Positions 10,676 through 21,369 of a DNA stretch of 64,000 nucleotides are shown one piece after another (within the stretch, counting starts at the first letter, position 1; each line of letters starts with the position of its first letter). Made by a program: the position numbers and the translations under genes. The notes beneath the pieces are model-generated. The model was not told where the DNA came from. It did no database searches and worked only from the letters and a program-made list of their open reading frames with translations. Origin of the DNA: Paragorgia papillata (taxonomy: Eukaryota; Cnidaria; Anthozoa; Scleralcyonacea; Coralliidae); contig JAWNZC010000116.1 in assembly GCA_035771165.1 (NCBI GenBank), positions 434,001 to 498,000 of the forward strand, given 5' to 3'.

Positions 10676-12569
10676 AAGAAATAATCTGACATTGCTCAAA
10701 AACATCAGCAACATACTGATAGCTATTAGATACCACAAGAAAACTTCTGACAAATTTCATGTAGCACAAGTACAGTACTGTAGCAATAAAACAAATGGTT
10801 TATTATAAACTGCATGGCTAGACTACTGTGTATGATGACTTAATAATATTGTCTAGTTTCATTTCTTGAATGCTTGCATGGTAAAATTGCATGATTTATT
10901 TTAGTATTTATTTACGTGTTTATTATTGTATTTATTTACTTATTTATTCATCTATTTATATGTATATTTATTCATTCATTTATTTATTCAATCACTCATT
11001 TATATATAAAAAAATTACCATACACTCACTTTATATTAATTGTATTTGTTAGCAGCCCACTCCTATTGGTCAATAATGCATTGTACAATTTTTAGCAGAA
11101 TAACGTGTTTATAATTCTGTTGTAACTACTAATTGATGACATTGATAGTCAACATGGCTTGTTGCATTATATTCTTTATTTGTGGCCCTTGTAATTGTAG
11201 CATGTGCAATATTTCTCTCCTCAAGCAAATATGTTCAGTTACTATGGTATGCAACTATGCAGTTACAAACAAACAATATGCCTTCCATGACATATCACCT
11301 ATAATATTGATGACCAGTCCTGAATATTTGTTGCCCAACCTATTTGAAATATTAAAGTTGCCTGGCCACCTTTGACAAATTGCTGGCTCAGACGTGAATG
11401 GAATAAATAGAGAATAATACATGGATGTGCGGAAATATGAAATTTATTTCGAGTGTTGACCAGGATATCTCACGAGTGAGCGAAGGGAACGAGAAATAAA
11501 TTTCATATTTCCAAGCATCCATGTATTGTTCTGTTTATTATATAAAAAATTGTCCTATTGCCTTGCAAAAATTGCATTAAACTATAATGCTGATTCAGCG
11601 ATAATTGTCACATGTGCGATTATCATAAATAATCGCACATGTGAGATTATCACTTTTATTAGTGGTGGAAAAATCAATAAAACACTCTTTTTTTGTATAA
11701 TAATAATAAATAATATACACTGTTAAGTTGTCCAATCAGAGAGTTAGATTTGTACCACATGACAATGGTATTTTTTGATGAATAGCCCTACCAGACCTCA
11801 AATTTCTTGCTAGAGTATGTCACTGCCACTGGGGTATTTGAAACACGAATACCCTGCTTGCCTACATCACTGGGGTACTCGAAACTCAAATACACAACTC
11901 ACCTATATCAATTATTTTTTTGCCTCAGGTAATTTTTTGTGAAATACAAAATTTAGCTTGAAAGGAAACAATCTAAATTCTACAATGTTCAGTATAACAC
12001 ATCATTAATAATACAAAATATATCCTTTGCTCAGGGTATTCCACAAAAAATTACCCCTTGGGGTGAAATACCTTTGCTCCAGGTCTATAATTGATAAGAG
12101 TCCATCTGTGGCATGCCTGGGGCAATATTGGACCAATATCCCATATGGATTTTTATTGCTGGTGAGTGAATTCAACATTGTCTATAATTGGATCATCACC
12201 TCATTATTGAGTGAGCTTGTGTACAGTACACATTTAATAAATCATGTCCCTTCCCTTCCTCATAAGTCTTCAACAAGTTTGCTCTGAAGTCTGAACATTA
12301 CTTCAACTTTATTTTTGAATACCCTGGACACACAAACATTTAAGTAAATAATTTCTATTTATAAATACTAAATAGGTTAACTTTTGATAATAAATATTTT
12401 TATTAAGCACTAGAAAAATGGTGGCATTTTAAAATAATTTCCATCCGTCAAATGGCCGAAAGTTTCGTCGGGGCAAATAAGACAATATTGTATATAAATA
12501 TAAAAATTACTCAAGTGAGTGATTCGTGATTTCCAAGTGGAAACCAATTTAAATAGTTAAATCTGTGGT
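10676..12569. other. Intergenic, between convergent HAAO and TMEM229B-like genes
   Basis: No exon recognised. It contains TTTA-rich low-complexity DNA (about 10890-11010) and a hairpin repeat at 11427-11526 (CATGGATG and ATTTATTTCTCG arms). A short palindrome of CACATGTGCGATTATC lies at 11607-11645. TTTATT near 12396 could serve as the minus-strand poly(A) signal of the next gene. Confidence 0.5.
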
Positions 12570-13040
12570 TTAACTTTTCTTCGTCTTTTGGTATTGCAGT
12601 TGAAGTATTCGCTTTATGATAATGGTCTCCAGGACGATGGAACCGAAGTACCACAGTGGAGCGTAGTCGAAGGTGATGAGACCCATGAAATGATACCTTG
12701 TGTAGTCTTTGTAATTCCACGGACAGGCACCGAGTTGACGAAGAATATACCCGGTTGAAAACTCCCAAAGGTACGTCCAAGAAAGGTAGACCAGTCCTCG
12801 GAGAATGAGAGGTATTTTAGTGTGTAGGGCCAAGAACATCTTCTCAATGGCGAGCATAGAGAGCGCGTAGATGGGAAACGACCACATGGACGTACAGCCG
12901 TGTAGAGTCCAACCGTAGTTGTAAGAGCTATCCAAAATATACCAAAGCGACGTAAAGCTTACTTCGGTGAAAAAGCCCAACATTCCGTAGAAAAATAAAC
13001 GCGATACTACGGGGATGCCAGGGTTTAAATGTTCAGACAT
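12570..13040 (-). CDS. TMEM229B: TMEM229B-like multi-pass membrane protein
   Basis: A complete intronless frame of 156 residues closely follows vertebrate TMEM229 proteins. Shared landmarks in order are FTEVSFTSLW, a TSMWSFPIY segment, RGLVYLSWTYLWEF, TGYILRQLGACPW (human: TGFILRQFNACPW) and HFMGLITFDYAPLW. Four to five hydrophobic segments suggest a polytopic membrane protein, and the tail is short and basic (KRILQLQYQKTKKS). The family has no firmly established biochemical role. The first ATG is followed at once by family-like sequence, so I accept 13040 as the start. Its neighbours are HAAO (convergent) and SDE2 (same strand, 1.7 kb upstream). Confidence 0.93.
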   Translation of the reverse strand: MSEHLNPGIPVVSRLFFYGMLGFFTEVSFTSLWYILDSSYNYGWTLHGCTSMWSFPIYALSMLAIEKMFLALHTKIPLILRGLVYLSWTYLWEFSTGYILRQLGACPWNYKDYTRYHFMGLITFDYAPLWYFGSIVLETIIIKRILQLQYQKTKKS

Positions 13041-13260
13041 TTTCGTGGCAAGTATTTCACTCCGGGCCTTCTTCGCTCGATGGAAAGGTCGGAAATCTGG
13101 AAATATTTCCGTTATACTAAGTAAATATTTGCTGGGAAAGTTTTGTGAACAGTCTGAGAGCGTTTGAAGTCGCGTCTCACTTGGAAATAAATATTTATGA
13201 TGCGTTTGTTTATCAACAGGCCGCGGGCGCCTGCAATATATGCAGGCAGTCTGCCATGCA

Positions 13261-13502
13261 CTAGCCTGATTATCAGACGGTATGGTGTTCGCTCACTCCA
13301 CCTCCCCGTCTGATGGACTTCACGGGGTTTCATGTTCTGTGACGTATTATCCTTTGTATTGCAGCAGCCAATCACAATGCATTTGTTTCACTTTTCAGGC
13401 TTCCTTGCATACATAATTAGTTCTCAAAAACTAAAACCTTCACTCTGATTGGTTAAAGGATAATACGTCACACAACATGAAACCCTGTGAAGTCCAGGCT
13501 AG
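13261..13502. mobile_element. Fold-back MITE with CTAGCCTG ends
   Basis: Outer ends CTAGCCTG and CAGGCTAG. The inner arms GGACTTCACGGGGTTTCATG and complement extend through GACGTATTATCC. Confidence 0.75.
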
Positions 13503-13731
13503 CCATGCACGGGCAGTGTCATAAATATTCCAAGCATTCCTCACATGTTCAATGCACAGCTGTGTTTGCTGGTGCACAAATTGGCACACAGAACGTAGAA
13601 AACCAGAAGTAGTTACTTGGTGCACAAAATTACAGCAAAGTCACCAATGTCAGCAATAAGATTAATACCAGCATTTACATAATTATATGTGCGCTGGCCA
13701 AGTGGTGTAATGAACAATAATGTCAGACTCA

Positions 13732-13964
13732 TTATTATTGAAATCACTAGAGTGGTAAATTGGTGGTTCGGAAATCGATTTGGATGAATGTACCACGTGA
13801 TGCGAAATTAATCATCACGTGACAAATCTGTGAGCATTCATTGGATAACATTAAAAATGTTGATCATGAGGTGCATTCATTTCGCATCACGTGGTACATT
13901 CAAATGGACTCCAACGTTCGTTTTCGATCCGACAATTTACCACTCTAGTGGTTTCAATAATAAT
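13732..13964. mobile_element. Fold-back MITE, CACTAGAGTGGTAAATTG arms
   Basis: Inverted arms at 13732-13830 and 13870-13964, including CACGTGATGCGAAAT and its complement. The flanking ATTATTATTGAAA is also mirrored. Confidence 0.8.
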
Positions 13965-14400
13965 AGAGTTTCAGTCTCGTTCCCAGACTGAGGGTGGCAA
14001 TTTTTGGTAGCTTGGTGCACACACACACAACACCACTGTCTGGCACACAGAAAATTTAGATTCCAAACTGGGCTCTAATTGGAGAGAAGTTTATTTTAAA
14101 ATTTACTAGTCTATTTCCTAATTTACTAGATTACTTATGTGCCAGCCAATTTTACCCAGCCTTTGCTAAGACATCCAATGCAGCAATAGGTTAATGGTAA
14201 TCAATGATTTTTATAATGTAATGGTACACAATGAATGGTAGTACCCTGGGTGCCAAAGGATCGTTCGTATGCCCCCGTTATCCCTACGAGCATGGAATAA
14301 CTTCTGGCACCCAGGGTAAATGAGTGGTACTAACATACTCCAGACTGTGCAGCAATTGTAAAGAATGTAAACTTGTTAACAGCCAGCAATCATTATCTTA

Positions 14401-14571
14401 AGCCTGGTTTCCATATAGCTGTAAGAGCCCACGGCATGGCTGTGGCAAGGGGTGATGGTCCAATCATAGACAGTGTTGAATTAGCCAGCAATAAAAAGCT
14501 GTATGCGATTGGACCATTGCCCCTTGCCACAGCCATGGTGCCGGCTCTTATGGCTATATGGAAACCAGGCT
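14401..14571. mobile_element. Harbinger-type MITE, AGCCTGGTTTCCATATAGC ends
   Basis: A near-perfect hairpin closely related to the copy at 43919-44082. TTA precedes it, but the 3' flank reads TGA, so the target duplication has decayed. Confidence 0.85.
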
Positions 14572-14705
14572 TGACAGTATCTACAGTGCATTATACAGTC
14601 AATTTCTCTTTTCACAAGCAAGATATTATTTTACATAAGGAAATTCTACAAATTGATAATTTTCAATGAAGTACAATCATTTAACAGTGCCAATCCAGTT
14701 GTGGA

Positions 14706-17700
14706 CTATTTTCCTTTCTTCTTCCCTTGCTTCTTTACGGAGTGTTTTGCAAACAGTGTAGGGTCGAGTTTCTCAAGAGGAACACCTTTTGTTAAGAAAA
14801 GTCTTTCTGCACGTTGTTGCAGGGTGCCACCACATTTCAAGCCCAAGGCCATCAATGCAATCTTCAGGGCATCAAGGCCAAGGGCTTCCAGTTCTTCTTT
14901 GGACTGGTACTGCTCTAAATCCAAAGGTTGTGCAGTCTAAAAGCCATAAAAAAACAGGAATTTAATAAAAATGTAAAACACAAGCCCATTTATCTTCAGT
15001 TCTTTGCACAATATTTTACATACCGGTAACAGGAAAAAAAATAAATTTTCAGGCCAAACAAAAAAAAGATGTCGTGTTTCTGCATGGTAATAAGCTGAAA
15101 ATTCAGGTCGGTATGTAGGTTGGAAAATAATTTTACTTTGCAATTTGTTTTTATTTTTAATAAGATCAAAAATAGTTGACTGGAAACATGCCAAAGGTCA
15201 GGTGTCTTTTCCATTCCCAAACTGGAAAAATACGAGAAAATTCAAGTCAGTCAACCAGAAACACAACATTTTTTTTTGTTTGGCCTCAAAATGCTTTCCA
15301 ACGCATAAAAGAAGTTTGGTTACATTAAGTTAAACTTACAGAACTAAGAGGCTTGCTATCTTCCAGTTTTGTATTTGATTGTGTGACACTTCCAATGACA
15401 ATGTCTGATGCAGCTGTCTTGTCATTTCCTTGTTCAGCTTGATTTTCTTTGATGTTTTCCAACTTGCTTTCACATTCCATACTATCTGTGGGATCACATT
15501 CCATAATATCTGTGGGATCACTTTCCGAGGGAGTAGAAATTGTGCTGGCTGTTGCACAAACTGTTTCTTCTAGTTTTACCGGACAATGATCTTTTCCCAT
15601 TTCTGATGAACTTAAGTTTCCCTGACTATCAGATAATTCTTCCTCCGATGTCTGACCTAAAACAGAGTGGGACATCTCGCTTGAAGCTTCAGACCCTATG
15701 CCATCACCATCAGCAACAGATGAGCAGGAAGACCTGATATCACTTTCATCATCACTGCCACTGCTGACATCTTCATCCATTCCCAACCTGTGAATTAGAG
15801 AAATTAAATGAAGGTACTAGCTGGTTATTAATAACAGAAAGGGAGGTGAAAAGGGGTTGGGCTCTTTTTTTTAGCATAAAAGAAGGTTAGCATCAAAGCC
15901 AAACAAGTAATTATGACATTATGTGTCAGGCCCAGTAAGAATGGGTTAATCATTTAATTAATGACTAATCCCTATTATTGGAACAAGTGAATTGTAAGTT
16001 CTTGAGAAATATCATGTACATGTGAACCGTATATGAGAAATATCATGTACAAGTATCTCACACTGACTTACCAAAGCTTCTGTTTTTTTGAGCGAGATTT
16101 TGTGGTTGCCTTCTCACTGACTTTTCTTTTCCCCAGTGATGAAGTGGATGGATTACCCGTACTGGATTTTAAACCTTGAATAAAAATTTATATTCACATG
16201 ACACATCAGTATTCAGTACATGTATAACATTATTTTTTATAATTAATCATTACCCTTTTGAAGAGCATCATGGACACTGTCCATATTTTCTTGCAGCTGT
16301 GATGTGTATGTTGAACTGTCCTCAAAAACATGTCTTGGTGTTGCCTGAAGCTTTTCAAGTCTTTCTTGCTTTCGTCTTGCTCTCTCTTGCTCTCTTTCTG
16401 ACTTCTTTGCTAACCAATCAGCAATCCTAAAAAGCAATTTCTTAGTGACTCAGACTTCTTAATAAGTAATAATAATAATAACAATAATAATAATAATAAC
16501 ATAATAATAATAATAGTAAATATATACAAACTGAACAACCAAGCTCTATCACCAGTGAATGTAAAAGGCAGAATAACTTTGTGGAATCATGCATGTGGAT
16601 TGCAAAATGACAAAAAAAAATGCAATTTTCTGCATTACCGTATTTTCTGGGCGATAACCCGCACGGCGTATAACCCGCACAGCAAGAAAAATGTCACTTT
16701 TGGAAAAATAAATTGATCAGGGTATTACCCGCACCATCGGATAACCCGCTTGGTTTGGGCAAGGGAGCACGCCAGACTGACTTGTATTTCTTCTTATTCG
16801 GCGTTCCTTCATTTATATTCAGCCATTTTGAATAATGCGGTATATATCATTAGCGTATCGCAGGCGCGGGCTAAGGGGGCCCCGCGCCTGCGATACGCTA
16901 ATGAATATACCGCATTATTCAAAATGGCTGAATATAAATGAAGGAACGCCGAACAAAGAAGAAGAAATACAGGTCAGTCTGGCATGCTCTCTTGGTTTGG
17001 GACCACAAAATTAAAAAAAAGTACAGTACCAGTAGTTGAAAGATGAAAGTAGAATCCTTGGTCTCCAGTCTTCGTGATGGCATCGTCTTAAGAATTCAAC
17101 AGATTACCCGCACCACCCTATAACCCGCATTAATTACGTTTCCTAGCAAAATTAAGAGATAACCTGCGGGTTATCACCCAGAAAATACGGTATATAGACT
17201 CATTAGCAGCTTTATACCATATTTTCAGAGTTTTGGGGGAATTTTCTGGGTCAGCTAACCCCTAGCCACAAACCTTAGTCCCACATCAGTCTGAGTTGGC
17301 CAGCTAAGCTAGTAAAGCTGGTTTGTAGATAGAGTTACGGTTTTTGTCACGCATGTAGAAATGAATTTGAATGGACTAAAATCAAAACTGAAGGTGCGAG
17401 AACCTGCTAGGGGGGAGGGGGGGAGGCATGCTACCCTGGAAAATATTATTTTAAATTTTAGAGTCTCTCAGAAATGGCATTTCTGGCCATTTAAAAACTT
17501 GAGGGGCTCAAGTCCCCCTCCTCCAATCCACTTCCTATGTCTATGGTTTTTGTAGGGGGTTAGGTGACCCAGAAAATCCCACTTTACAGTATAAAGGCTA
17601 TAACAAAGCTGCTAGTGGGTCTTATGATTTCTAAGTTAAGTGACCCAGAAAATTGTAATTTTTGTGGTTCTGCAACTCACTCCACAAGCCATGCCAGTCT

Positions 17701-18793
17701 ATCACCAATAGACAGTGAGTAGTTCAACCAATCAAAATTCAGGATTTGTACAGTCGTTGGCACCTAAGCGTGTACACCACCCATCAAAACATGTTCTAAA
17801 TTTAAGCCAAAGTTAACCGTTTTGAAATGAACACCGTGAGATTGGTGAGACGTCATTGGCTACCACACTGGAAAGTTTGTAAAATGCGCAACGGGAATCA
17901 AATTTCAGCCACCATTTTGCATGGGCATCTCATGAAAATTGTGCACGCTCGCGCGGGAAAATAAGTCGTTTCAAGGGGGGTCACGAATAAAATGGCGGCT
18001 ACAATCTAATTTTCACGCAGTTTTCACCGAATTTGCGTTAAAAGTCCGCAATCACAGGCAATTTTTCGAAAAATTGCACGGTCACTGCATTTTTTACGAA
18101 AACTGCGCAGCTGTGGGAAATTGTCGTGAAAAATCACACAACGGATATATAACTATATATATAACTTTCCAGTCTGGATTGGCTAAGGGCACATTCATGT
18201 GACAATAATGCATTGGTTCGAATGTATCGAATGAAAACCTAATACAAAGTAAACAATTAACTTTGGTACACGCTTAGGTGCCAAGGACTGTAATAGTCCA
18301 CTACAGTACAGCCAAAGTTCCACTCACTTCTTTTCATCATTTACATCCCGCATACGTCTGCCACTCAGATCTCTACAAGCTTCTCTGTTTGTTGTTTTCT
18401 CAATTTGAGCCCCAATAGCTCGTAACATCGACCCAAATCCCCCCTTGCCACCAAGAAGACGAGCATGACAGTGAAGCAAACAGTCAGTGCCTTGATCTAA
18501 TGAAACTCTAGAGTCACAGTCTAAAATGTGGCCATTGTTTGTCAAAAAGAAGCTATCCGCTGGTAAACCCTGTATAAAAACAGACGAACTGATTGTAAAA
18601 ATAAAAACTTGAAGCACAGTGCAAAACGGAAATATTAAACCAAACGAGTCATGACGAGATGGAAATTCAAACGACATAAGCTTACTTCTGTTTCTACTAT
18701 TCTGTTCTTTATTTCCCGCCCTGAACATTCTCGACGGTCTTCAAATCCTAATACACGACGACGTTTGCGAAAAAGCTTGATAAACACAACCAT
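14706..18793 (-). CDS. SDE2: SDE2 homologue (replication-stress and splicing factor), complete, 6 exons
   Basis: SDE2 is made with an N-terminal ubiquitin-like fold that is cut after a Gly-Gly. The remaining part acts at replication forks with PCNA and timeless, and in splicing. Exons (5' to 3' on the minus strand) are 18686-18793, 18328-18569, 16254-16426, 16072-16174, 15340-15787 and 14706-14936. They give 1305 nt and 434 residues, close to the human 451. The cleavage signature [10 protein letters not shown] puts the cut after Gly77. It is followed by the family block [20 protein letters not shown]. Next come a Lys/Arg/Glu-rich coiled segment ([18 protein letters not shown]), the KLWLGMDED junction, an acidic Ser-rich middle and a C-terminal SAP-like domain ([19 protein letters not shown]) with a basic tail. 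All splice sites are GT-AG and the phases agree. Confidence 0.96.
16636..17192. mobile_element. Fold-back element, ACCGTATTTTCTGGG ends, in an SDE2 intron
   Basis: Outer arms TACCGTATTTTCTGGG and complement, each followed by repeated (G/A)TAACCCGCAC-like sequence. A second, independent palindrome (about 16752-16992, with GCATCG and GCGCGGG at its core) is nested inside, giving an antisense pair of 60-residue shadow ORFs. Confidence 0.85.
17340..17545. mobile_element. hAT-family remnant in an SDE2 intron
   Basis: It has the AAATGGCATTTCTGG block and a GGGGGAGGGGGGGAGGCATG run, as in the dated hAT MITE at 3556-4071, but no clear termini. Confidence 0.45.
17751..18290. mobile_element. Fold-back element, CAGTCGTTGGCACCTAAGCG ends
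   Basis: The terminal repeats CAGTC(G/C)TTGGCACC and complement, with GCGTGTAC next to them, lie inside an SDE2 intron. The middle has GC-rich non-coding sequence. Confidence 0.75.
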
Positions 18794-21369
18794 TTTCTTC
18801 TCTGACTGACTTCCTATCTCGTGTCAATCTCGTTCCCAGAGCCAAATATGCCCGGCCGCGCGGGCAAATCTCGTGTATCGGCGATCTCGTACCCAGAGCC
18901 CGCGATCCTTTTGGTCTCGTTTCCAGTCCAACCTCCAATCACCTCCAATCTTGTTTCCAGGCCTCTTAATTCTCGCCGACCAGAAATTTCACTAATTTTT
19001 GCGCAAATTAAACAAAGCATTATTTCTCTTGAAACACATCGAAGAAACTAGTAATGATACTTTTGGAATTTTCGAACCTGGGAAATGTGGCGTTTTTCTA
19101 CAAATCCCGGTATTAAAAAGTGCGACGTCGGGTACTTGAGCCATAAGAACGTCTGCGAAGGGGACTAGTATTTGAACTGGCTTCTCAAACAAATTTGGAA
19201 TTTCAACTTTCTATATTGTATTTCTATGTCAAGGCGATGGGCCTTGTACCCTGGCCCAATCAAAGAATGATGGGCCAGGCCAGGTAACCACTAAAGACTT
19301 CTGCTTTCCTATTGCGCTTTTTATTGGCTATCGTAGTGAAATTATCAGGGGATTTAGCCCTGATGACGCGAGAATGAGATTAGTGGTTACCTACCAGGCT
19401 ATGGACCTTGTAGGAATATCGTGGCTTTTTAATATAGTGGCTTAGTCATCTGCGGCGCAGTCTATTTACCGGCATAACCAATCACATTGTCAATTAGCAA
19501 GTCGTTGCAATCAGTGGCGTAGCCAGGATCAAAATTTTGGGGGAGCAACGGAAAATTTGTGGGTGCAGGTTTTTTTGGTTTTTGGTTTTTTTTCCAGAAC
19601 AGAAGCAAAGCGGGAGCCTTCGATCGTTTTGACCGGCGTCAAGGAGCTGACGCTGGTCAAAAGGACCGAAGGCTCTTGGGAGCGTAATTCTGCGCAGTTT
19701 AACCCAGGGCGCAGTTTAAAAAGTTCTTCTAAAATTACATAGTTCAAAGATTAAACAGCAATAACAAACGGTACACAAACCACGCTTCGACCCGAATTTT
19801 CATCAAAAGCACGCTCGTGCCAGTCTTCTTACGCATCACACATCGATCAGCGCGCGCGCTCGCGTTTCACCGTTGTCACCGTTTCAGGGGCGGATCCAGA
19901 ATTTTTGTAACCTTAGTCAAACCATTCTTAGGGGGGTCCGGGGGCATACCACCCCGGAAATCTTTTGAAATTTGGACCTCTGAAATGGCATTTCCTGCAT
20001 TCTGACGGTACTTTGAAGAAATATTTAAAAGTTTTAAATCGTATTTTCAATAGCGCATTTTATCAAACCTGGAAGGTGTCAAATAAATTTAGGGATAAAG
20101 TGGACGTTTTATTATGGATTTTATTAGGGATATCACAAGGAAGCTAGACATTAGAAATGTGATTGACATTTTCAAACGCAACACCTTCCCCTAACCCTAA
20201 TCAGTAAGGAGCATGGGAACGAACTGATTACTTATAGCCAATCAGAAAACTCGTTCATATTAGGTAGGTATTTCCTGGTCGTTTTCCATGCCCCAAATCC
20301 CACAAGATCTTTAATAAATCCGATTTGATTTTTTTAGTATAAAACAAATAGATTAGAATAGTAAGCACTTTGACCAATGTACGATTTTATTTGCTCATAG
20401 TGATGAAGAAATAAAGGAACGCATTCACCATTTTAAAGTAAACTGTATACTTTAATACATTTGTAGAAAAAAGCGTAAGTTCTCATTACTGTCCATGGAT
20501 GGCGTAGTGGGATGGCGTATAATGGTGTTTCTGTACAAATTTTAGTTAAAATGATGGCGTATTGGATGGTGTAATCTATCCATGTTTCCATTTAACAAAT
20601 AGATTCCATTTTGCCGTTGTCTGTTCAGTTATAGATGCACAGATGACGTCACAACGTGGTAAGAACAAAAAAGTGGCCCACGAGACGCAGTCGAGTGGGT
20701 CACTGATGTTCTTACCACGTTGTGACGTCTTCTGTGCATCTATAACTGAACAGACAACAAAAAAAATGGAATCTATTTGTTTTATACAATACAAACATTT
20801 AAAAGGTTTCTATCAAAACTCTTGCCGGATTTTGGGGCATGAAGAAGGAAAAAAGCAAGCCAGCTGACGTGATCTGACGTGACCATGTGTCTGTACTCTA
20901 ATAGATCAGGGGCAACAACCAATGAAAACACGCGTAGCAACCAGGGTATTGTATAAAGAGTTATAGAACACGGCCTTTCACCAATCACCGCTTGCGTTAA
21001 TTTTCAAAATGTTATTTTATAAAATTTATTGGAAAAAACAAGACAGAAAGAAACCACACATACTTATTACATTAACAACTTTTTATATATAGTTAAAGGC
21101 ATTACACAGCCTTCGATGCATGCAGTTGTATCTTAATACAATATATAATTACCTTAACTGATCACAATTTGTCGATTAATCAACTTAAACCCCACAATCA
21201 TTAATAACATGTTCTCAAAAACACTATACAATCACAAAATATAACTACAAAATTATTATTACCCGCACATGCATATAAAATAAGGTCTCACTGCCTTCTA
21301 TTCTATGAAATAGCTAGACCACAATACTTGCAATTCTATAAGGCATCCCTATTGGTCAACTAGGTCTTT
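18794..21369. other. Intergenic, SDE2 to VWA/ZP receptor 3' end
   Basis: No gene is seen. It holds a Mutator-like-end remnant (18829-18930, CTCGTTCCCAGAGCC and CTCGTACCCAGAGCC). An inverted repeat around 19280-19400 has GGTAACCACTAA arms. A CAGTGGCGTAGCCAGG-type terminus lies at 19513-19530, a hAT-like block at 19885-20005 and the CRE-bearing MITE at 20592-20955. The minus-strand AATAAA at 21025-21030 is a candidate poly(A) signal for the receptor gene. Confidence 0.5.
20592..20955. mobile_element. Palindromic MITE with CRE-like sites, copy 2
   Basis: Nearly identical to 2933-3293 across the hairpin and the tail ending GGGTATTGTATAAA. Confidence 0.88.

Larger units (their letters stand above)
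13041..14705. other. Intergenic, TMEM229B-like to SDE2
   Basis: No gene is seen. It carries three inverted-repeat elements, listed separately, and a 76-bp hairpin at 14247-14321 with ends ACCCTGGGTGCCA and complement. Confidence 0.5.
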